From Miltoncostaea marina (lineage in GTDB: Bacteria; Actinomycetota; Thermoleophilia; Miltoncostaeales; Miltoncostaeaceae): a stretch of DNA of 64,000 nucleotides. Position numbers and translations under genes: made by a program. The stretch spans positions 992,001-1,056,000 of the forward strand of contig NZ_CP064655.1 of NCBI RefSeq assembly GCF_018141525.1. Direction: 5' to 3'. Shown one piece after another: positions 1-8,611 of the stretch. The first letter of the stretch is position 1. Every line of letters starts with the position of its first letter. Below the pieces are notes generated by a model. The model had not been told where the DNA came from. It saw only the letters and a list, made by a program, of their open reading frames with translations, and did not search any database.

Positions 1-149
1 GCCCAGTCCTCGGCGGTCCACCCGGCGACGCGCAGCGACGCGGAGCCGGCGTCGGTGGCCCGGGCGAGCGCGCGGGTGGCCTGGCCGAGCGCGGCCGCGC
101 CCACGGGGCCGAGCAGCCCCTCCAGCGCGCCCGCCCCGCCGTCGCTCAC
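1..149 (-). CDS. Hypothetical protein, N-terminal fragment (runs off the window)
   Basis: On the minus strand a GTG start at 149 overlaps the TGA stop of the YgfZ-like gene (GTGA overlap), and the frame stays open to the window edge. The visible 49 residues are rich in Ala and Gly and end in VAGWTAEDW. I do not recognise the family. The overlap suggests it is translated with the two minus-strand genes upstream. Only the start is visible, so the call rests on frame and spacing. Confidence 0.45.
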   Translation of the reverse strand, partial: MSDGGAGALEGLLGPVGAAALGQATRALARATDAGSASLRVAGWTAEDW

Positions 150-1063
150 GGCCGCCCGAAGGGCAGGTCGACCACCCGCGCCGGGCGGTCCGAGCCGGCG
201 ACCGCCACCTCGTCGCCGGGCGCGGCCTCCCGGCGCAGGACCGCCAGCCCGACCGGTCCCAGGTCGGGCGTCGCGGCGACGCTCGTGAGGACGCCCGCCT
301 CGCGCCCGCCCGGCAGCGTCACGGCGGCGCCGGCGGCGGGCGGCGGGTCGGGCAGCAGCAGCCCGCGCAGGCGCCGGTTGGCGCGCCCCCGGTACTGGAG
401 CCGCGCGACGGTCTCCTGGCCGAGGTAGCAGCCCTTGTCGAAGGAGACGGCGACGTCCTCGAGCGCCGCCTCCTGGACGAGCGTGGCCGGCCCCGTGTCG
501 ACGCCCACGCGCGGCGCGCCGGCCGCGATGCGGGCCATCTCGAGCGCCGCCCCGGGCGCCTCCTCGGCCCCGGCGCGCGCGAGTGCCGCGAGCGCGGCCG
601 CCGGGTCGTCGACCACGGCCTCGGCGGTGCCGGGCACCAGGCCGGGCACGATCAGCGTCGCGACCCCGCCCGGCGGCGCCGGGAGGCCCGCCAGCGTGAG
701 GGTGTCGGCCTCCTCGGGGCCGAGCAGCTCGAGGTCCTCCGAGAAGTGGTAGCGCTCGAGCGCCTCGGCCAGCCCGTCGGCGAGCGCCGGGGCGACGACG
801 AGGGTGAAGGCGTCGCCGGCGTCGCGGTGCACGGCCATGTCGGCGCCGATGCGGCCCTTCGCGTCGAGCATCAGGGCGCGCGCCCCCTCGCCCGGCGCGA
901 GGCGCGCGACGTCGGCCGACAGCAGGCCCTGCAGGAACCCCTCGGCGTCCGGGCCCTCCACCCACACGAGCCGCGCACGCCCGCGGACCGCCGTCGGCAG
1001 GTCGCCGCGGATGCGCGCGTACCCGGCCGCCACGTCCGGCGGGGCCGCGGCCGGCGCGCTCAC
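146..1063 (-). CDS. ygfZ: YgfZ/GcvT-like folate-binding protein (CAF17 family)
   Basis: 305 residues, similar in size to YgfZ-type proteins, which are folate-binding relatives of the glycine-cleavage T protein that support iron-sulfur cluster enzymes. The diagnostic signature KGCYLGQE lies near residues 209-216, with the conserved Cys. An N-terminal GcvT-like half contains FLQGLLSADV and MLDAKGR. The GTG start at 1063 overlaps the stop of the upstream Lon-domain gene by 4 bases, so the two are probably cotranscribed. The family is clear from the signature; the precise target enzymes are unknown. Confidence 0.88.
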   Translation of the reverse strand: MSAPAAAPPDVAAGYARIRGDLPTAVRGRARLVWVEGPDAEGFLQGLLSADVARLAPGEGARALMLDAKGRIGADMAVHRDAGDAFTLVVAPALADGLAEALERYHFSEDLELLGPEEADTLTLAGLPAPPGGVATLIVPGLVPGTAEAVVDDPAAALAALARAGAEEAPGAALEMARIAAGAPRVGVDTGPATLVQEAALEDVAVSFDKGCYLGQETVARLQYRGRANRRLRGLLLPDPPPAAGAAVTLPGGREAGVLTSVAATPDLGPVGLAVLRREAAPGDEVAVAGSDRPARVVDLPFGRP

Positions 1064-1677
1064 GGCGTCGTCACCCTGCCGTTGGTGCCGGCCCGTCGCG
1101 CGGCCTCTGCGGCGTGCTCGAGCTGCCCGGCGATCGCGTCGAACAGCTCCACGAGCCGGCGCAGGCGGCTCGTCTCGTCGCGGGTCTCGAGCAGCGACTG
1201 CTTGGCGCCCGCGGGCAGCTCGAAGGCGCCGGCGACCCCGTAGGAGAGGGGCACGCCCTCGGGGGTCTCGGGCACGGCGGCGTCCGCCAGGCCGGCCAGG
1301 TCGCGCATGCGGCTGACCACCTCGGCCACCAGCTCGGCCGGCGGCTCGCCGGGCTCGTCCACGAGCGCCTCGACGAGGGCGGAGAAGTAGAGCCGGCCTT
1401 CGGTCTCCTCCACGATCCGCACCGGCTCGACGCCGCGCACGATCACGTCCAGGCGGCCGTCGTCGAAGCGCTGCACGAGCGTCTCGAAGCGCGCGGCGCA
1501 GCCCACGTCCTCGGTGCCGGTGGGCCCGGACCGCACCAGCACGAACGGCCGGTCGTCGAGGACGCAGTCGGCGTAGAGCTGGCGGTAGCGCGGCTCGAAC
1601 AGGTGCAGCGGGACCGTCTCGCCCGGCAGCAGCACTAGGTCGAGGGGGAAGAGGCCGAGGTCGCGTCCGTCGCCCAC
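1060..1677 (-). CDS. Lon N-terminal (LAN/PUA-like) substrate-binding domain protein
   Basis: About 205 residues resembling the N-terminal domain of Lon protease, without the ATPase or peptidase part. The start is typical: LGLFPLDLVLLPGE followed by LHLFEPRYRQL. The frame is open further upstream, but I choose the GTG at 1677 because a minus-strand TAGACT box ends 7 bases before it, giving a leaderless start, and the family normally begins just before the LFPL motif. It is first in a minus-strand group with the YgfZ-like gene. Such stand-alone domains are common in actinobacteria and proteobacteria; their function is poorly known. Confidence 0.82.
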   Translation of the reverse strand: MGDGRDLGLFPLDLVLLPGETVPLHLFEPRYRQLYADCVLDDRPFVLVRSGPTGTEDVGCAARFETLVQRFDDGRLDVIVRGVEPVRIVEETEGRLYFSALVEALVDEPGEPPAELVAEVVSRMRDLAGLADAAVPETPEGVPLSYGVAGAFELPAGAKQSLLETRDETSRLRRLVELFDAIAGQLEHAAEAARRAGTNGRVTTP

Positions 1678-1684
1678 GCCGCGC

Positions 1685-1690
1685 AGTCTA
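1685..1690 (-). promoter_or_regulatory. -10 box TAGACT, leaderless start of the Lon-domain gene
   Basis: TAGACT on the minus strand ends 7 bases before the GTG at 1677, so transcription would begin at or next to the start codon. No Shine-Dalgarno sequence precedes the GTG. It is divergent from the promoter at 1743-1748. Confidence 0.6.
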
Positions 1691-1742
1691 GGCGCGCGGC
1701 GGGCCGCCCGCCCCACCGCCCGCCTCCCCCCGGCGGGTGCAT

Positions 1743-1748
1743 TAGCAT
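1743..1748 (+). promoter_or_regulatory. -10 box TAGCAT, leaderless start of the aminotransferase gene
   Basis: TAGCAT ends 8 bases before the GTG at 1757, and no ribosome-binding site lies between them. The placement matches the other leaderless promoters in this window. Confidence 0.6.
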
Positions 1749-1756
1749 CGCCGCCC

Positions 1757-2902
1757 GTGACCGCCGACCAGCAGCCCGCGCCCGGGCCCGCCCTGCCGCC
1801 CGGCCTCGTCCGCCCGGCCCTCGCCGGCGTCGACGTCTACGAGCCGGGCCGCCCCGTGGAGGAGGTCCAGCGGGAGACCGGGATCGCGTCGGTGGTGAAG
1901 CTCGCCTCGAACGAGGGGCCGTTCCCTCCCATGCCCCGCGCCCTCGCCGCCATCCGCGACTCGGCGCCCGGCGCCCGGGTCTACCCCGACGCCGGGGCGT
2001 GGGCCCTGCGCGACGCGATCGCCGCCCGCACGGGCCTCGACGCCTCTCGCGTGCTCCCCGGGGCGGGCGTCGACGGGCTCATCAAGCTGATGAGCCTCGC
2101 GCTGCTCGACCCGGGCGACGAGGTCGTGATGGGCTGGCCGTCGTTCCTCTCCTGGCGCCTCGGCGCCCAGATCCAGGGGGCCGAGACGCGGCTGGCGCCC
2201 CTGCGCGCCGACGGCTCCTACGACCTCGGCGCCCTCGCCGCGCGCGTGGGCCCGCGGACGAAGATGGTCGTGGTGGTGAGCCCCAACAACCCCACCGGCG
2301 GGGCGGTGGCGGCCGACGAGCTGCGGCGGTTCCTCGACGCGCTGCCGGGCCACGTGCTCCCCGTGATCGACGAGGCCTACTTCGAGTACCTGCCCGCCGG
2401 CGGCCACGACGGCGCCGCGCTGGTCGCGGAGGGGCGCACGGTGGCGGCGCTGCGCACCTTCTCGAAGGCCTACGGCCTGGCGGGCCTGCGCGTGGGCTAC
2501 CTGATGGGCCCCGCGGCGCTGGTGCGGGCGCTCGGCGTCGTGCGCAACGTCTTCGACGTCAGCTCCACCGCCCAGGCCGCCGCGGTCGCGAGCCTCGAGG
2601 ACGCCGACGAGCACCTGCCCGGCCGCATCTCGCTCATCGCCGGCGAGCGCGCGATGACGGCGTCGGGGCTGCGCGCGCTGGGGCTCGAGCCGCTGCCGAG
2701 CAGCGCCAACTTCCTGCTCGTGGACCTCGGCGCGCCGGAGCGCGCCCAGGCGATGAGCGCCGCCCTCCTCGCGCGCGGCGTGATCGTGCGGCCCGCCCGG
2801 GCGTTCGGCGCGCCGTCCTGCCTGCGCGTCACGATCGGCCGCCCGGAGGAGAACGCGCGCTTCCTCGCCGCCGCCGCCGGCGCGCTCGCGGAGCTCGTGT
2901 GA
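1757..2902 (+). CDS. hisC: Histidinol-phosphate aminotransferase-like PLP enzyme
   Basis: 381 residues, fold-type I aminotransferase of the HisC group. Visible motifs: VKLASNEGPFPPMP near the N terminus, the SPNNPTGG loop, the VIDEAYFEYLP segment that holds the cofactor ring, and TFSKAYGLAGLRVGY with the Schiff-base Lys at about residue 237. It would transaminate histidinol phosphate or a related phosphorylated or aromatic substrate; no other histidine genes are nearby, so specificity is open. It starts at GTG 1757, probably leaderless, and overlaps meaB by four bases (GTGA). Confidence 0.85.
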   Translation: MTADQQPAPGPALPPGLVRPALAGVDVYEPGRPVEEVQRETGIASVVKLASNEGPFPPMPRALAAIRDSAPGARVYPDAGAWALRDAIAARTGLDASRVLPGAGVDGLIKLMSLALLDPGDEVVMGWPSFLSWRLGAQIQGAETRLAPLRADGSYDLGALAARVGPRTKMVVVVSPNNPTGGAVAADELRRFLDALPGHVLPVIDEAYFEYLPAGGHDGAALVAEGRTVAALRTFSKAYGLAGLRVGYLMGPAALVRALGVVRNVFDVSSTAQAAAVASLEDADEHLPGRISLIAGERAMTASGLRALGLEPLPSSANFLLVDLGAPERAQAMSAALLARGVIVRPARAFGAPSCLRVTIGRPEENARFLAAAAGALAELV

Positions 2903-3846
2903 CCCACGAGGAGCTGGTCGCCGGCGTCCGCGCCGGCGAGCGCCGCGCGATCGGCCGCGCCATCTCGCTGGTCGAGCGGCTCGGCCCCGAGGGGCGGGCC
3001 CTCACCGCCGCGCTCCACCCGCGCACCGGCGGCGCCTGGCGCGTGGGCCTCACCGGCCCTCCGGGCGTCGGCAAGAGCACGCTGATCGGCGCGCTGGTGC
3101 GCCACCTGCGCCGGGCGGGCACGCGGGTGGCCGTGGTGAGCGTCGACCCCACGAGCCCGTTCACGCGCGGCGCCGTGCTCGGCGACCGCATCCGCCTGAG
3201 CGACCACTTCCTCGACCCCGGCGTCTTCATCCGCTCGATGGCCAGCCGCGGGCACCAGGGCGGCCTGGCCGAGGCCACCGCGGACGCCGTGCTCGTGCTC
3301 GACGCCGCCGGCTTCGACGTGGTGCTGGTCGAGGCCGTGGGTGCGGGCCAGAACGAGGTGGAGATCCAGTCGCTCACCGACACCGTCGTGCTGACGCTCA
3401 TGCCCGGCAGCGGTGACGGCGTGCAGGCCATCAAGGCGGGCGTCATGGAGATCCCCGACGTGCTCGCGGTCACGAAGGCCGACCGCGAGGGGGCCGACGC
3501 GCTGGTGGGCGAGCTGCGCGCGGCGCTCGGGCTGGTGCCGTCCGGCCCCTGGAAGCCGCCGATCGTGCGCGTGCGGGCCCTCGAGGACGGCGGCGTGGCC
3601 GAGCTCTGGGAGCAGGTCGAGCGCCACCGCGCCTTCCTCGCCGAGGAGGGCCGGCTCGAGGCCCGGCGGCGCGAGGGCCTCGCCCGCCAGCTGCGGGCGC
3701 TGGCGCTCGGACGGCTCGCCAGGCGCCTCGACGCGGCCGTGCCGGCGCCCGAGCTCGGGCGCGTGGTCGACGACGTGCTCGCGCGGCGCGCCGACCCGGG
3801 CGAGGCGGTCGACCGCATGCTGGCGAGGTTGCCCCTCGGCCGATAG
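2899..3846 (+). CDS. meaB: MeaB/ArgK-type GTPase, methylmalonyl-CoA mutase chaperone
   Basis: 315 residues of the G3E GTPase family. The P-loop GPPGVGKST is at about residues 53-61, SVDPTSPFTRGAVLGDR follows, VEAVGAGQNE forms the switch region and VTKAD is the base-specificity motif. MeaB loads and protects adenosylcobalamin in methylmalonyl-CoA mutase and related mutases. The GTG start overlaps the aminotransferase stop (GTGA), so the two are translationally coupled. A matching B12-binding mutase subunit lies at 12270-12680; the catalytic mutase subunit is not in this window. Confidence 0.92.
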   Translation: MTHEELVAGVRAGERRAIGRAISLVERLGPEGRALTAALHPRTGGAWRVGLTGPPGVGKSTLIGALVRHLRRAGTRVAVVSVDPTSPFTRGAVLGDRIRLSDHFLDPGVFIRSMASRGHQGGLAEATADAVLVLDAAGFDVVLVEAVGAGQNEVEIQSLTDTVVLTLMPGSGDGVQAIKAGVMEIPDVLAVTKADREGADALVGELRAALGLVPSGPWKPPIVRVRALEDGGVAELWEQVERHRAFLAEEGRLEARRREGLARQLRALALGRLARRLDAAVPAPELGRVVDDVLARRADPGEAVDRMLARLPLGR

Positions 3847-3899
3847 TCCCCGATGGGGCCGTGCCCCGTCGCCCGTACAGCCGAGCCTGGACCCACGGG

Positions 3900-3905
3900 T
3901 ATAGA
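3900..3905 (+). promoter_or_regulatory. Candidate -10 box TATAGA of the NHL/ATP-grasp operon
   Basis: TATAGA lies 32 bases before the ATG of the NHL gene, in the only gap upstream of the five-gene cluster. No convincing -35 box is visible. It would give a leader of about 25 bases. Confidence 0.4.
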
Positions 3906-3937
3906 GCGGACCGGCGGACTGGCGCACGATCGCGGGC

Positions 3938-5617
3938 ATGCCGATCCGCCAGAAGCGAGCATTCGTTCAGGGCGCCGTCATGGTGCTCGTCGCGGCGCTC
4001 GCCGCGCTCGCGGCCCTCCCCGCGGGGGCGGCCGCGGCCGGCGGCCCCGGCACGATCACGACCGTCGCCGGCGGCGGGAGCGGGGGCGACGGCCTCGCAG
4101 CGACCGACGCCGAGCTGCGCAAGCCGCGCCGGGTCGCGCCGCTGCCCGACGGTGGCTTCCTCGTCGTGGAGTTCGGCGGCGGGGCGACGTACGGCGACGG
4201 GCGGGTGCGCCGGGTGTGGCCGGACGGCACGATCACCACCGTCGCGGGCACCGGCGTGGAGGGCTTCGGCGGCGACGGCGGCCCGGCGATCGAAGCGCGG
4301 ATGAGCGGCCCGACCGACGTGGTGCTGACGGGCGACGGCGGCTTCCTGGTCGCCGACGAGTTCAACCACCGGGTGCGGCGCGTCGGCGCGGACGGCGTCA
4401 TCTGGACGGTCGCGGGATCGGGCGCCGAGGGCTGCGGCCGCCAGAGCGGGCGCGCGCTCGACGCCCGCCTGACCTGGCCGCGCGGCCTGGCGGTCGAGCC
4501 CGGCGGGCGCGGCTACCTCGTGCTCGACGAGAACTGCGGGCAGGTGCACCGGGTGACCGCCGGCGCCGACGCCCGGATCGGCACCGGCGACGACCTCATC
4601 GCGACCGTCGCGGGTCGCGGCGGCGACGGCTTCTCGGGCGACGGCGGGCCGGCCACGGCCGCGCAGCTCCACGCGCCGCGCGGCGTCGCCGCGCTGCCCG
4701 GCGGAGCGTTCCTGATCGCCGACTCGCTCAACCACCGGGTGCGGCGGGTGGGGGCCGACGGCGTCATCAGCACCGTGGCGGGCACCGGCGCGAACGCGAT
4801 CGCCCCCGACGGCGGCCCCGCGACGCAGACGCCGCTCGCGACCCCGCGCGACGTCGAGGCCGCCCCCGGCGGCGGCTTCCTGATCGCCGAGAGCGGGGCG
4901 AACCGCGTCCGGCTGGTGGGCCCGGACGGTCGCATCACGACGATCGCCGGCGCGGGCGGCCCGGTCGCGGCCACGTCCGGCGACGGCGGGCCGGCGGTCG
5001 ACGCGGAGCTGGCGGAGCCGCACGGCGTCAACGTGTCGCCGGACGGCGACGTGTACGTCTCGGGGGCCGGCCTGCTCGACCTCGGCGCGCGCCACTACCG
5101 GGTGCGGCTGGTCCAGGGGCCGCTGCCGAGCGCCCCCGGGTCGCCGCCCTCCTCCCAGCCGCCGCAGCCGCCGCCACTGCCCGGCGCGCCGCCGGTCGTC
5201 GAGGCGCCGCCCGCCCCGGCGCCCGCGACGGCGCCCGGGCCGGTCGCCCCGGCGGTGGCGCCCGCGGGGGCGGCGGCCCCGGCCGAGGCGCCGCTGGGAC
5301 TGCGGCTGACGCTGCGCGGCCCGCGCCGCGCGGCCGCCGGCGGGCGGGTGGTCCTGCTGATCCGGTCGGCCCGGCCGATCGCGGGCCGCCGGGTGGTGGT
5401 CGAGGTGGGGCGGCGGGTGGCCGTGCGCGGGCGGGTCGCGTGGAGCTTCCGCCGCGTGCGCGTCGTGCGGCCCGCCGGGCGGGCGGCGACGGTGGCCGTG
5501 CGGGTGACCGGCCCGGGCGCGCGCCGCGCCCGGATCCTGTGGAGCGAGGGCGGGCGCCTGCGTCGCGCCGCCGTGACGATCGCGGCCGGCGCGCCGGCCG
5601 GGAGGGGGGAGCGATGA
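3938..5617 (+). CDS. Secreted NHL-repeat beta-propeller protein with Pro/Ala-rich linker
   Basis: 559 residues. A basic N terminus and hydrophobic stretch (about residues 8-33) form a signal peptide. Residues 35-380 hold at least five NHL-like blades, each with a pattern such as ITTVAGTG..GDGGPA....L..P.GVA and a FLIADSLNHRVRRV strand, so a beta-propeller is expected. A Pro/Ala-rich linker (about 385-450) and a basic C-terminal beta domain follow. Its ATGA overlap with the downstream ATP-grasp gene makes it the first gene of the coupled cluster. The ligand is unknown; secretion is inferred from the signal peptide. Confidence 0.8.
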   Translation: MPIRQKRAFVQGAVMVLVAALAALAALPAGAAAAGGPGTITTVAGGGSGGDGLAATDAELRKPRRVAPLPDGGFLVVEFGGGATYGDGRVRRVWPDGTITTVAGTGVEGFGGDGGPAIEARMSGPTDVVLTGDGGFLVADEFNHRVRRVGADGVIWTVAGSGAEGCGRQSGRALDARLTWPRGLAVEPGGRGYLVLDENCGQVHRVTAGADARIGTGDDLIATVAGRGGDGFSGDGGPATAAQLHAPRGVAALPGGAFLIADSLNHRVRRVGADGVISTVAGTGANAIAPDGGPATQTPLATPRDVEAAPGGGFLIAESGANRVRLVGPDGRITTIAGAGGPVAATSGDGGPAVDAELAEPHGVNVSPDGDVYVSGAGLLDLGARHYRVRLVQGPLPSAPGSPPSSQPPQPPPLPGAPPVVEAPPAPAPATAPGPVAPAVAPAGAAAPAEAPLGLRLTLRGPRRAAAGGRVVLLIRSARPIAGRRVVVEVGRRVAVRGRVAWSFRRVRVVRPAGRAATVAVRVTGPGARRARILWSEGGRLRRAAVTIAAGAPAGRGER

Positions 5618-6822
5618 GCCGGGCCACCGTGCTCGTGCTGTGGACCGGCTACCCGGCCGGTGCGAACGCCGTCCACGAGCTGCGCCGCGCGGGCTTCCGC
5701 GTGATCGGCGCCCACGAGGAGGGTCGGATCGACGGCCGGTCCCCGGCCTGCCCGGCCCCGCGCCGCTATCCGTCGCCCGACGCGGCGCCGACGCGCTTCC
5801 TGGCGTGGGTGGCCGACGTCTGCCGGGCCGAGGGGGTGGACGCCGTCGTCCCGATCGACGAGGACATCGTGCGCCTGCTCGCCGAGCGGGGGGCCGAGAT
5901 CGGCCCCGTCGTGATCGTCGGGCCCACGGCCCACCAGTACGCGACGCTGTGCGACAAGCGCCGGCTCGCCGAGACCGCCGCGGCGCTCGGCCTGCCGACG
6001 CCCCGCACGGTGGAGGTCGACGCGGCGGGGCCGGACGGCCCGTGGCCGCCGCTGCCGTCCATCGTCAAGCCGCGCACCTCGCGGTCCGACGTGGCGAAGC
6101 CGCGCGCGGTCGCGACGGCGGCCGAGCGTGACGCGTACGTGGCCGAGCTCGTCGCCGACGGCCACGCCGCCATCGTCCAGGAGCGGATCGTCGGGCCGCG
6201 CTGGGTGGTCCAGAGCGTCCGCGGAGCCGGGGTCTTCGAGTTCGTCCCGCTGCGCGTCCTGCGCGAGTGGCCGCGGGGCGCCGGGCTGGCCGCCCTGAAG
6301 CGGGCGGACGCCGCGCCGGCCGAGCTGGTCGCGTCGGCGAAGGCGCTCCTCGACCACGTCGGCTACGTCGGCCCCAGCGGCGTGAGCTTCATGGAGCGCG
6401 AGGGCCGCTTCCACCCGCACGACGTCAACCTGCGCCTCGGGGCGACGAGCAGCGCGTCGGTCCACGCCGGCTTCCACTTCCAGCGGCGGGCCGTCGAGGT
6501 CGCGCTCGGCATCGGCGGCGTGCCGTTCGACGGCCTCGCGCGCACCGGCCCCTACATGCGCCTCGACCTCGAGGTCCAGGCGCTGGTCGAGGCCCTCCGG
6601 CGGCCCGGCGGCGAGCGGCCCGGCGCCGTGCTGCGCGCCGTGGCCGCGGTCGCGCTCGACTCGCGCGGCCGGCTCGACCCCTCGCCCCTCAACCCCTTCT
6701 GGGCCGCTGCCCTCGCCGGGTCCGTCCTGCGCCGTGCGCTGGGGCGGGCGCGCCGGGGCGCGGCCCCGCCGTCCACGACCACACGACCGCTCCCACAGCG
6801 ATTCCTGGAGGAGTCCCAATGA
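5614..6822 (+). CDS. ATP-grasp carboxylate-amine ligase-like protein
   Basis: 402 residues. The N-terminal Rossmann-like part begins VLVLWTGYPAGANAVHELRRAGF and contains VDAVVPIDEDIVRLL; the ATP-grasp part has SIVKPRTSRS, IVQERIVGPRW and a metal-binding segment HPHDVNLRLG in place of the usual ExNPR. Such enzymes make an acyl-phosphate and couple it to an amine or other nucleophile. It starts at ATG 5614 after GGAGGGGGGA and overlaps both neighbours by ATGA. The D-V-N-L-R metal site is unusual, so the substrates cannot be inferred. It is related in layout to D-aspartate ligase-like proteins. Confidence 0.78.
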   Translation: MSRATVLVLWTGYPAGANAVHELRRAGFRVIGAHEEGRIDGRSPACPAPRRYPSPDAAPTRFLAWVADVCRAEGVDAVVPIDEDIVRLLAERGAEIGPVVIVGPTAHQYATLCDKRRLAETAAALGLPTPRTVEVDAAGPDGPWPPLPSIVKPRTSRSDVAKPRAVATAAERDAYVAELVADGHAAIVQERIVGPRWVVQSVRGAGVFEFVPLRVLREWPRGAGLAALKRADAAPAELVASAKALLDHVGYVGPSGVSFMEREGRFHPHDVNLRLGATSSASVHAGFHFQRRAVEVALGIGGVPFDGLARTGPYMRLDLEVQALVEALRRPGGERPGAVLRAVAAVALDSRGRLDPSPLNPFWAAALAGSVLRRALGRARRGAAPPSTTTRPLPQRFLEESQ

Positions 6823-7505
6823 TGGAACAGGCGCTCGGCACGACGACCCGCGAGGCGCTCCTGCCGATGCTGGATCGCGTCACCTGCTCGGCCATGGTCG
6901 ACGCGATGGCGCAGCGGTACGACCACCCGGCGCACATCCTCGACCTGGTCAGCCCGACCCCCGGGCGGGTGCTCTTCGGCCCGGCGGTGACCATCCGCTT
7001 CATGCCGGTCCGGCGCGACGTCCAGCACCCCGTGCGCAACAACTTCGCCTCGCTCTTCTACCGCGCGATCGCGCGCGGCGGGATCGGCGCGGTGCTCGTG
7101 ATGTCGAGCGGGGGCCACCCCGTCTCCGCACTGGGCGGCGGCCGCAAGCTCTCCCGGCTGCGCCACACCGGCCTGGCCGGTGTGCTCGCCGACGGGCGGC
7201 TGCGCGACTTCGCCGCGCTCGGCGGCTACCCCTTCGCCACCTACTGCCGCGGCGAGACCGTCCGCCAGGGCGGCAACCTCGTGATGCCGGTCGAGCCGGA
7301 CGTGCCCGTCGAGGTGGGCGGCGTCGGCGTGCTGCCGGGCGACTGGATCTACGCGGACGCGACCGGCGCGGTCGTGGTCCCGGCGGCCGACATCGTCGGC
7401 GTGCTGGAGGACGCGGCGCGCTTCGAGGAGCGCGATGCCGCCTCCGCCGAGCGGATGATCCACGAGGACCCGGCCACCGTGATCGCGCAGGGGGAGGCCC
7501 GATGA
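6819..7505 (+). CDS. RraA-fold protein (HMG/CHA aldolase or RraA-like)
   Basis: About 228 residues of the RraA family, which contains class II pyruvate aldolases for 4-hydroxy-4-methyl-2-oxoglutarate and the RNase E regulator RraA. Visible: RVTCSAMVDAM, GPAVTIRFM, LAGVLADGRLRD and GDWIYADATGAVVVP. In aldolases a (D/E)-x20-R-D motif binds the metal; here RD is present but the expected acid is Gly (GGGRK), so normal aldolase chemistry is doubtful. ATG codons at 6819 and 6822 both follow GGAGGAG at 6807-6813. ATGA overlaps exist on both sides. Confidence 0.82.
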   Translation: MMEQALGTTTREALLPMLDRVTCSAMVDAMAQRYDHPAHILDLVSPTPGRVLFGPAVTIRFMPVRRDVQHPVRNNFASLFYRAIARGGIGAVLVMSSGGHPVSALGGGRKLSRLRHTGLAGVLADGRLRDFAALGGYPFATYCRGETVRQGGNLVMPVEPDVPVEVGGVGVLPGDWIYADATGAVVVPAADIVGVLEDAARFEERDAASAERMIHEDPATVIAQGEAR

Positions 7506-8611
7506 GCGCGCCGCACCGGGTCACCCTGATCCCCGGCGACGGCATCGGGCCCGAGGTCGTGGGCGCGACCCGCCGGGTGCTCGAGGCCACCGGCGTCGCG
7601 TTCGACTGGGACGTGCAGGCGGTGGGCGAGGGCCCGCTGGAGGCCCTGGGCACGCCGCTGCCCGACGCCGTCCCGGCGTCGGTGATCGCCAACCGGGTCG
7701 CCCTCAAGGGCCCGGTCACGGCGCCGAAGGTCAAGGGCTTCCGCAGTGTGAACATCGGCCTGCGCCGGGCGAGCGGCATGTTCGGCAACGTCCGTCCCTG
7801 CCGCTCGTACCCGGGCGTGCGCTCGCGCTACGAGGACGTGGACGTGGTCGTCGTGCGCGACGTGAGCGAGGACCTCTACGCCGGCGTCGAGGCGTTCGCC
7901 GGCTCGCCGGAGGCGGAGGCGCTGGTCGCCGCCCTGCGCGACGTGCTCGGGGTGACGATCGCCGACGGCTCCGGCCTGACGATCAAGGCGATCTCCGAGG
8001 CCGCGAGCCGCAGGATCGTGGAGTACGCCTTCGACTTCGCGCGACGCTCCGGGCGCACCCGCGTCACGGCGGTGCACAAGGCGCCGGTCATGAAGGCGAC
8101 CGACGGGCTCTTCCTGGAGGTCGCCCGCGAGGTGGCCGCGGCGAACCCCGACATCGCGTTCGACGACCGCGCCGTCGACATCATCTGCACGCAGCTCGTC
8201 CAGCGGCCGCAGGAGTTCCAGGTGCTCGTGATGCCGATGCAGTACGGCGACATCCTGAGCGACCTCTGCGCGGGCCTGGTGGGCGGCGCCGGCATGATCC
8301 CCGGGGTCAACGTCGGCACCGACGCGGTCCTGTTCGAGCCGGGGCACGGGAGCGCCCCCCACCTGGCGGGGACCGACCGGGCCAACCCGATGGCCACGAT
8401 GCTCTCGGGCGTCCTGATGCTGCGCCACCTCGGCGAGGCCGACGCGGCCGACCGGCTCGAGGGCGCGATCGCGGCGGTCCTCGCCGAGGGGCGACACCTG
8501 ACCTACGATCAGCGGCCGCGACGCGACGACCCGGCCGCCGCCCGCACCTCGGAGGTCGCCGACGCGGTGGCCCGGCGGCTGGAGGCAGGCGCGCCCGTCG
8601 CGGCCCGATGA
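7502..8611 (+). CDS. Isocitrate/isopropylmalate dehydrogenase-family enzyme
   Basis: 369 residues of the beta-decarboxylating dehydrogenase family, which oxidise and decarboxylate 2-hydroxy acids such as isocitrate, 3-isopropylmalate or tartrate. Motifs: LIPGDGIGPEV, SVNIGLRRASGMFGNVRP (substrate loop), RYEDVDVVVVRD, VHKAPVMKATDG with the catalytic Lys, QYGDILSDLCAGLVGG with metal-binding Asp residues, and FEPGHGSAPHLAGT for NAD(P). The usual ENTE after the VVVVR strand is DVSED here. The substrate is uncertain; the ATGA coupling to an RraA-like gene and two ATP-grasp genes argues for a dedicated pathway rather than the TCA cycle. Confidence 0.85.
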   Translation: MSAPHRVTLIPGDGIGPEVVGATRRVLEATGVAFDWDVQAVGEGPLEALGTPLPDAVPASVIANRVALKGPVTAPKVKGFRSVNIGLRRASGMFGNVRPCRSYPGVRSRYEDVDVVVVRDVSEDLYAGVEAFAGSPEAEALVAALRDVLGVTIADGSGLTIKAISEAASRRIVEYAFDFARRSGRTRVTAVHKAPVMKATDGLFLEVAREVAAANPDIAFDDRAVDIICTQLVQRPQEFQVLVMPMQYGDILSDLCAGLVGGAGMIPGVNVGTDAVLFEPGHGSAPHLAGTDRANPMATMLSGVLMLRHLGEADAADRLEGAIAAVLAEGRHLTYDQRPRRDDPAAARTSEVADAVARRLEAGAPVAAR

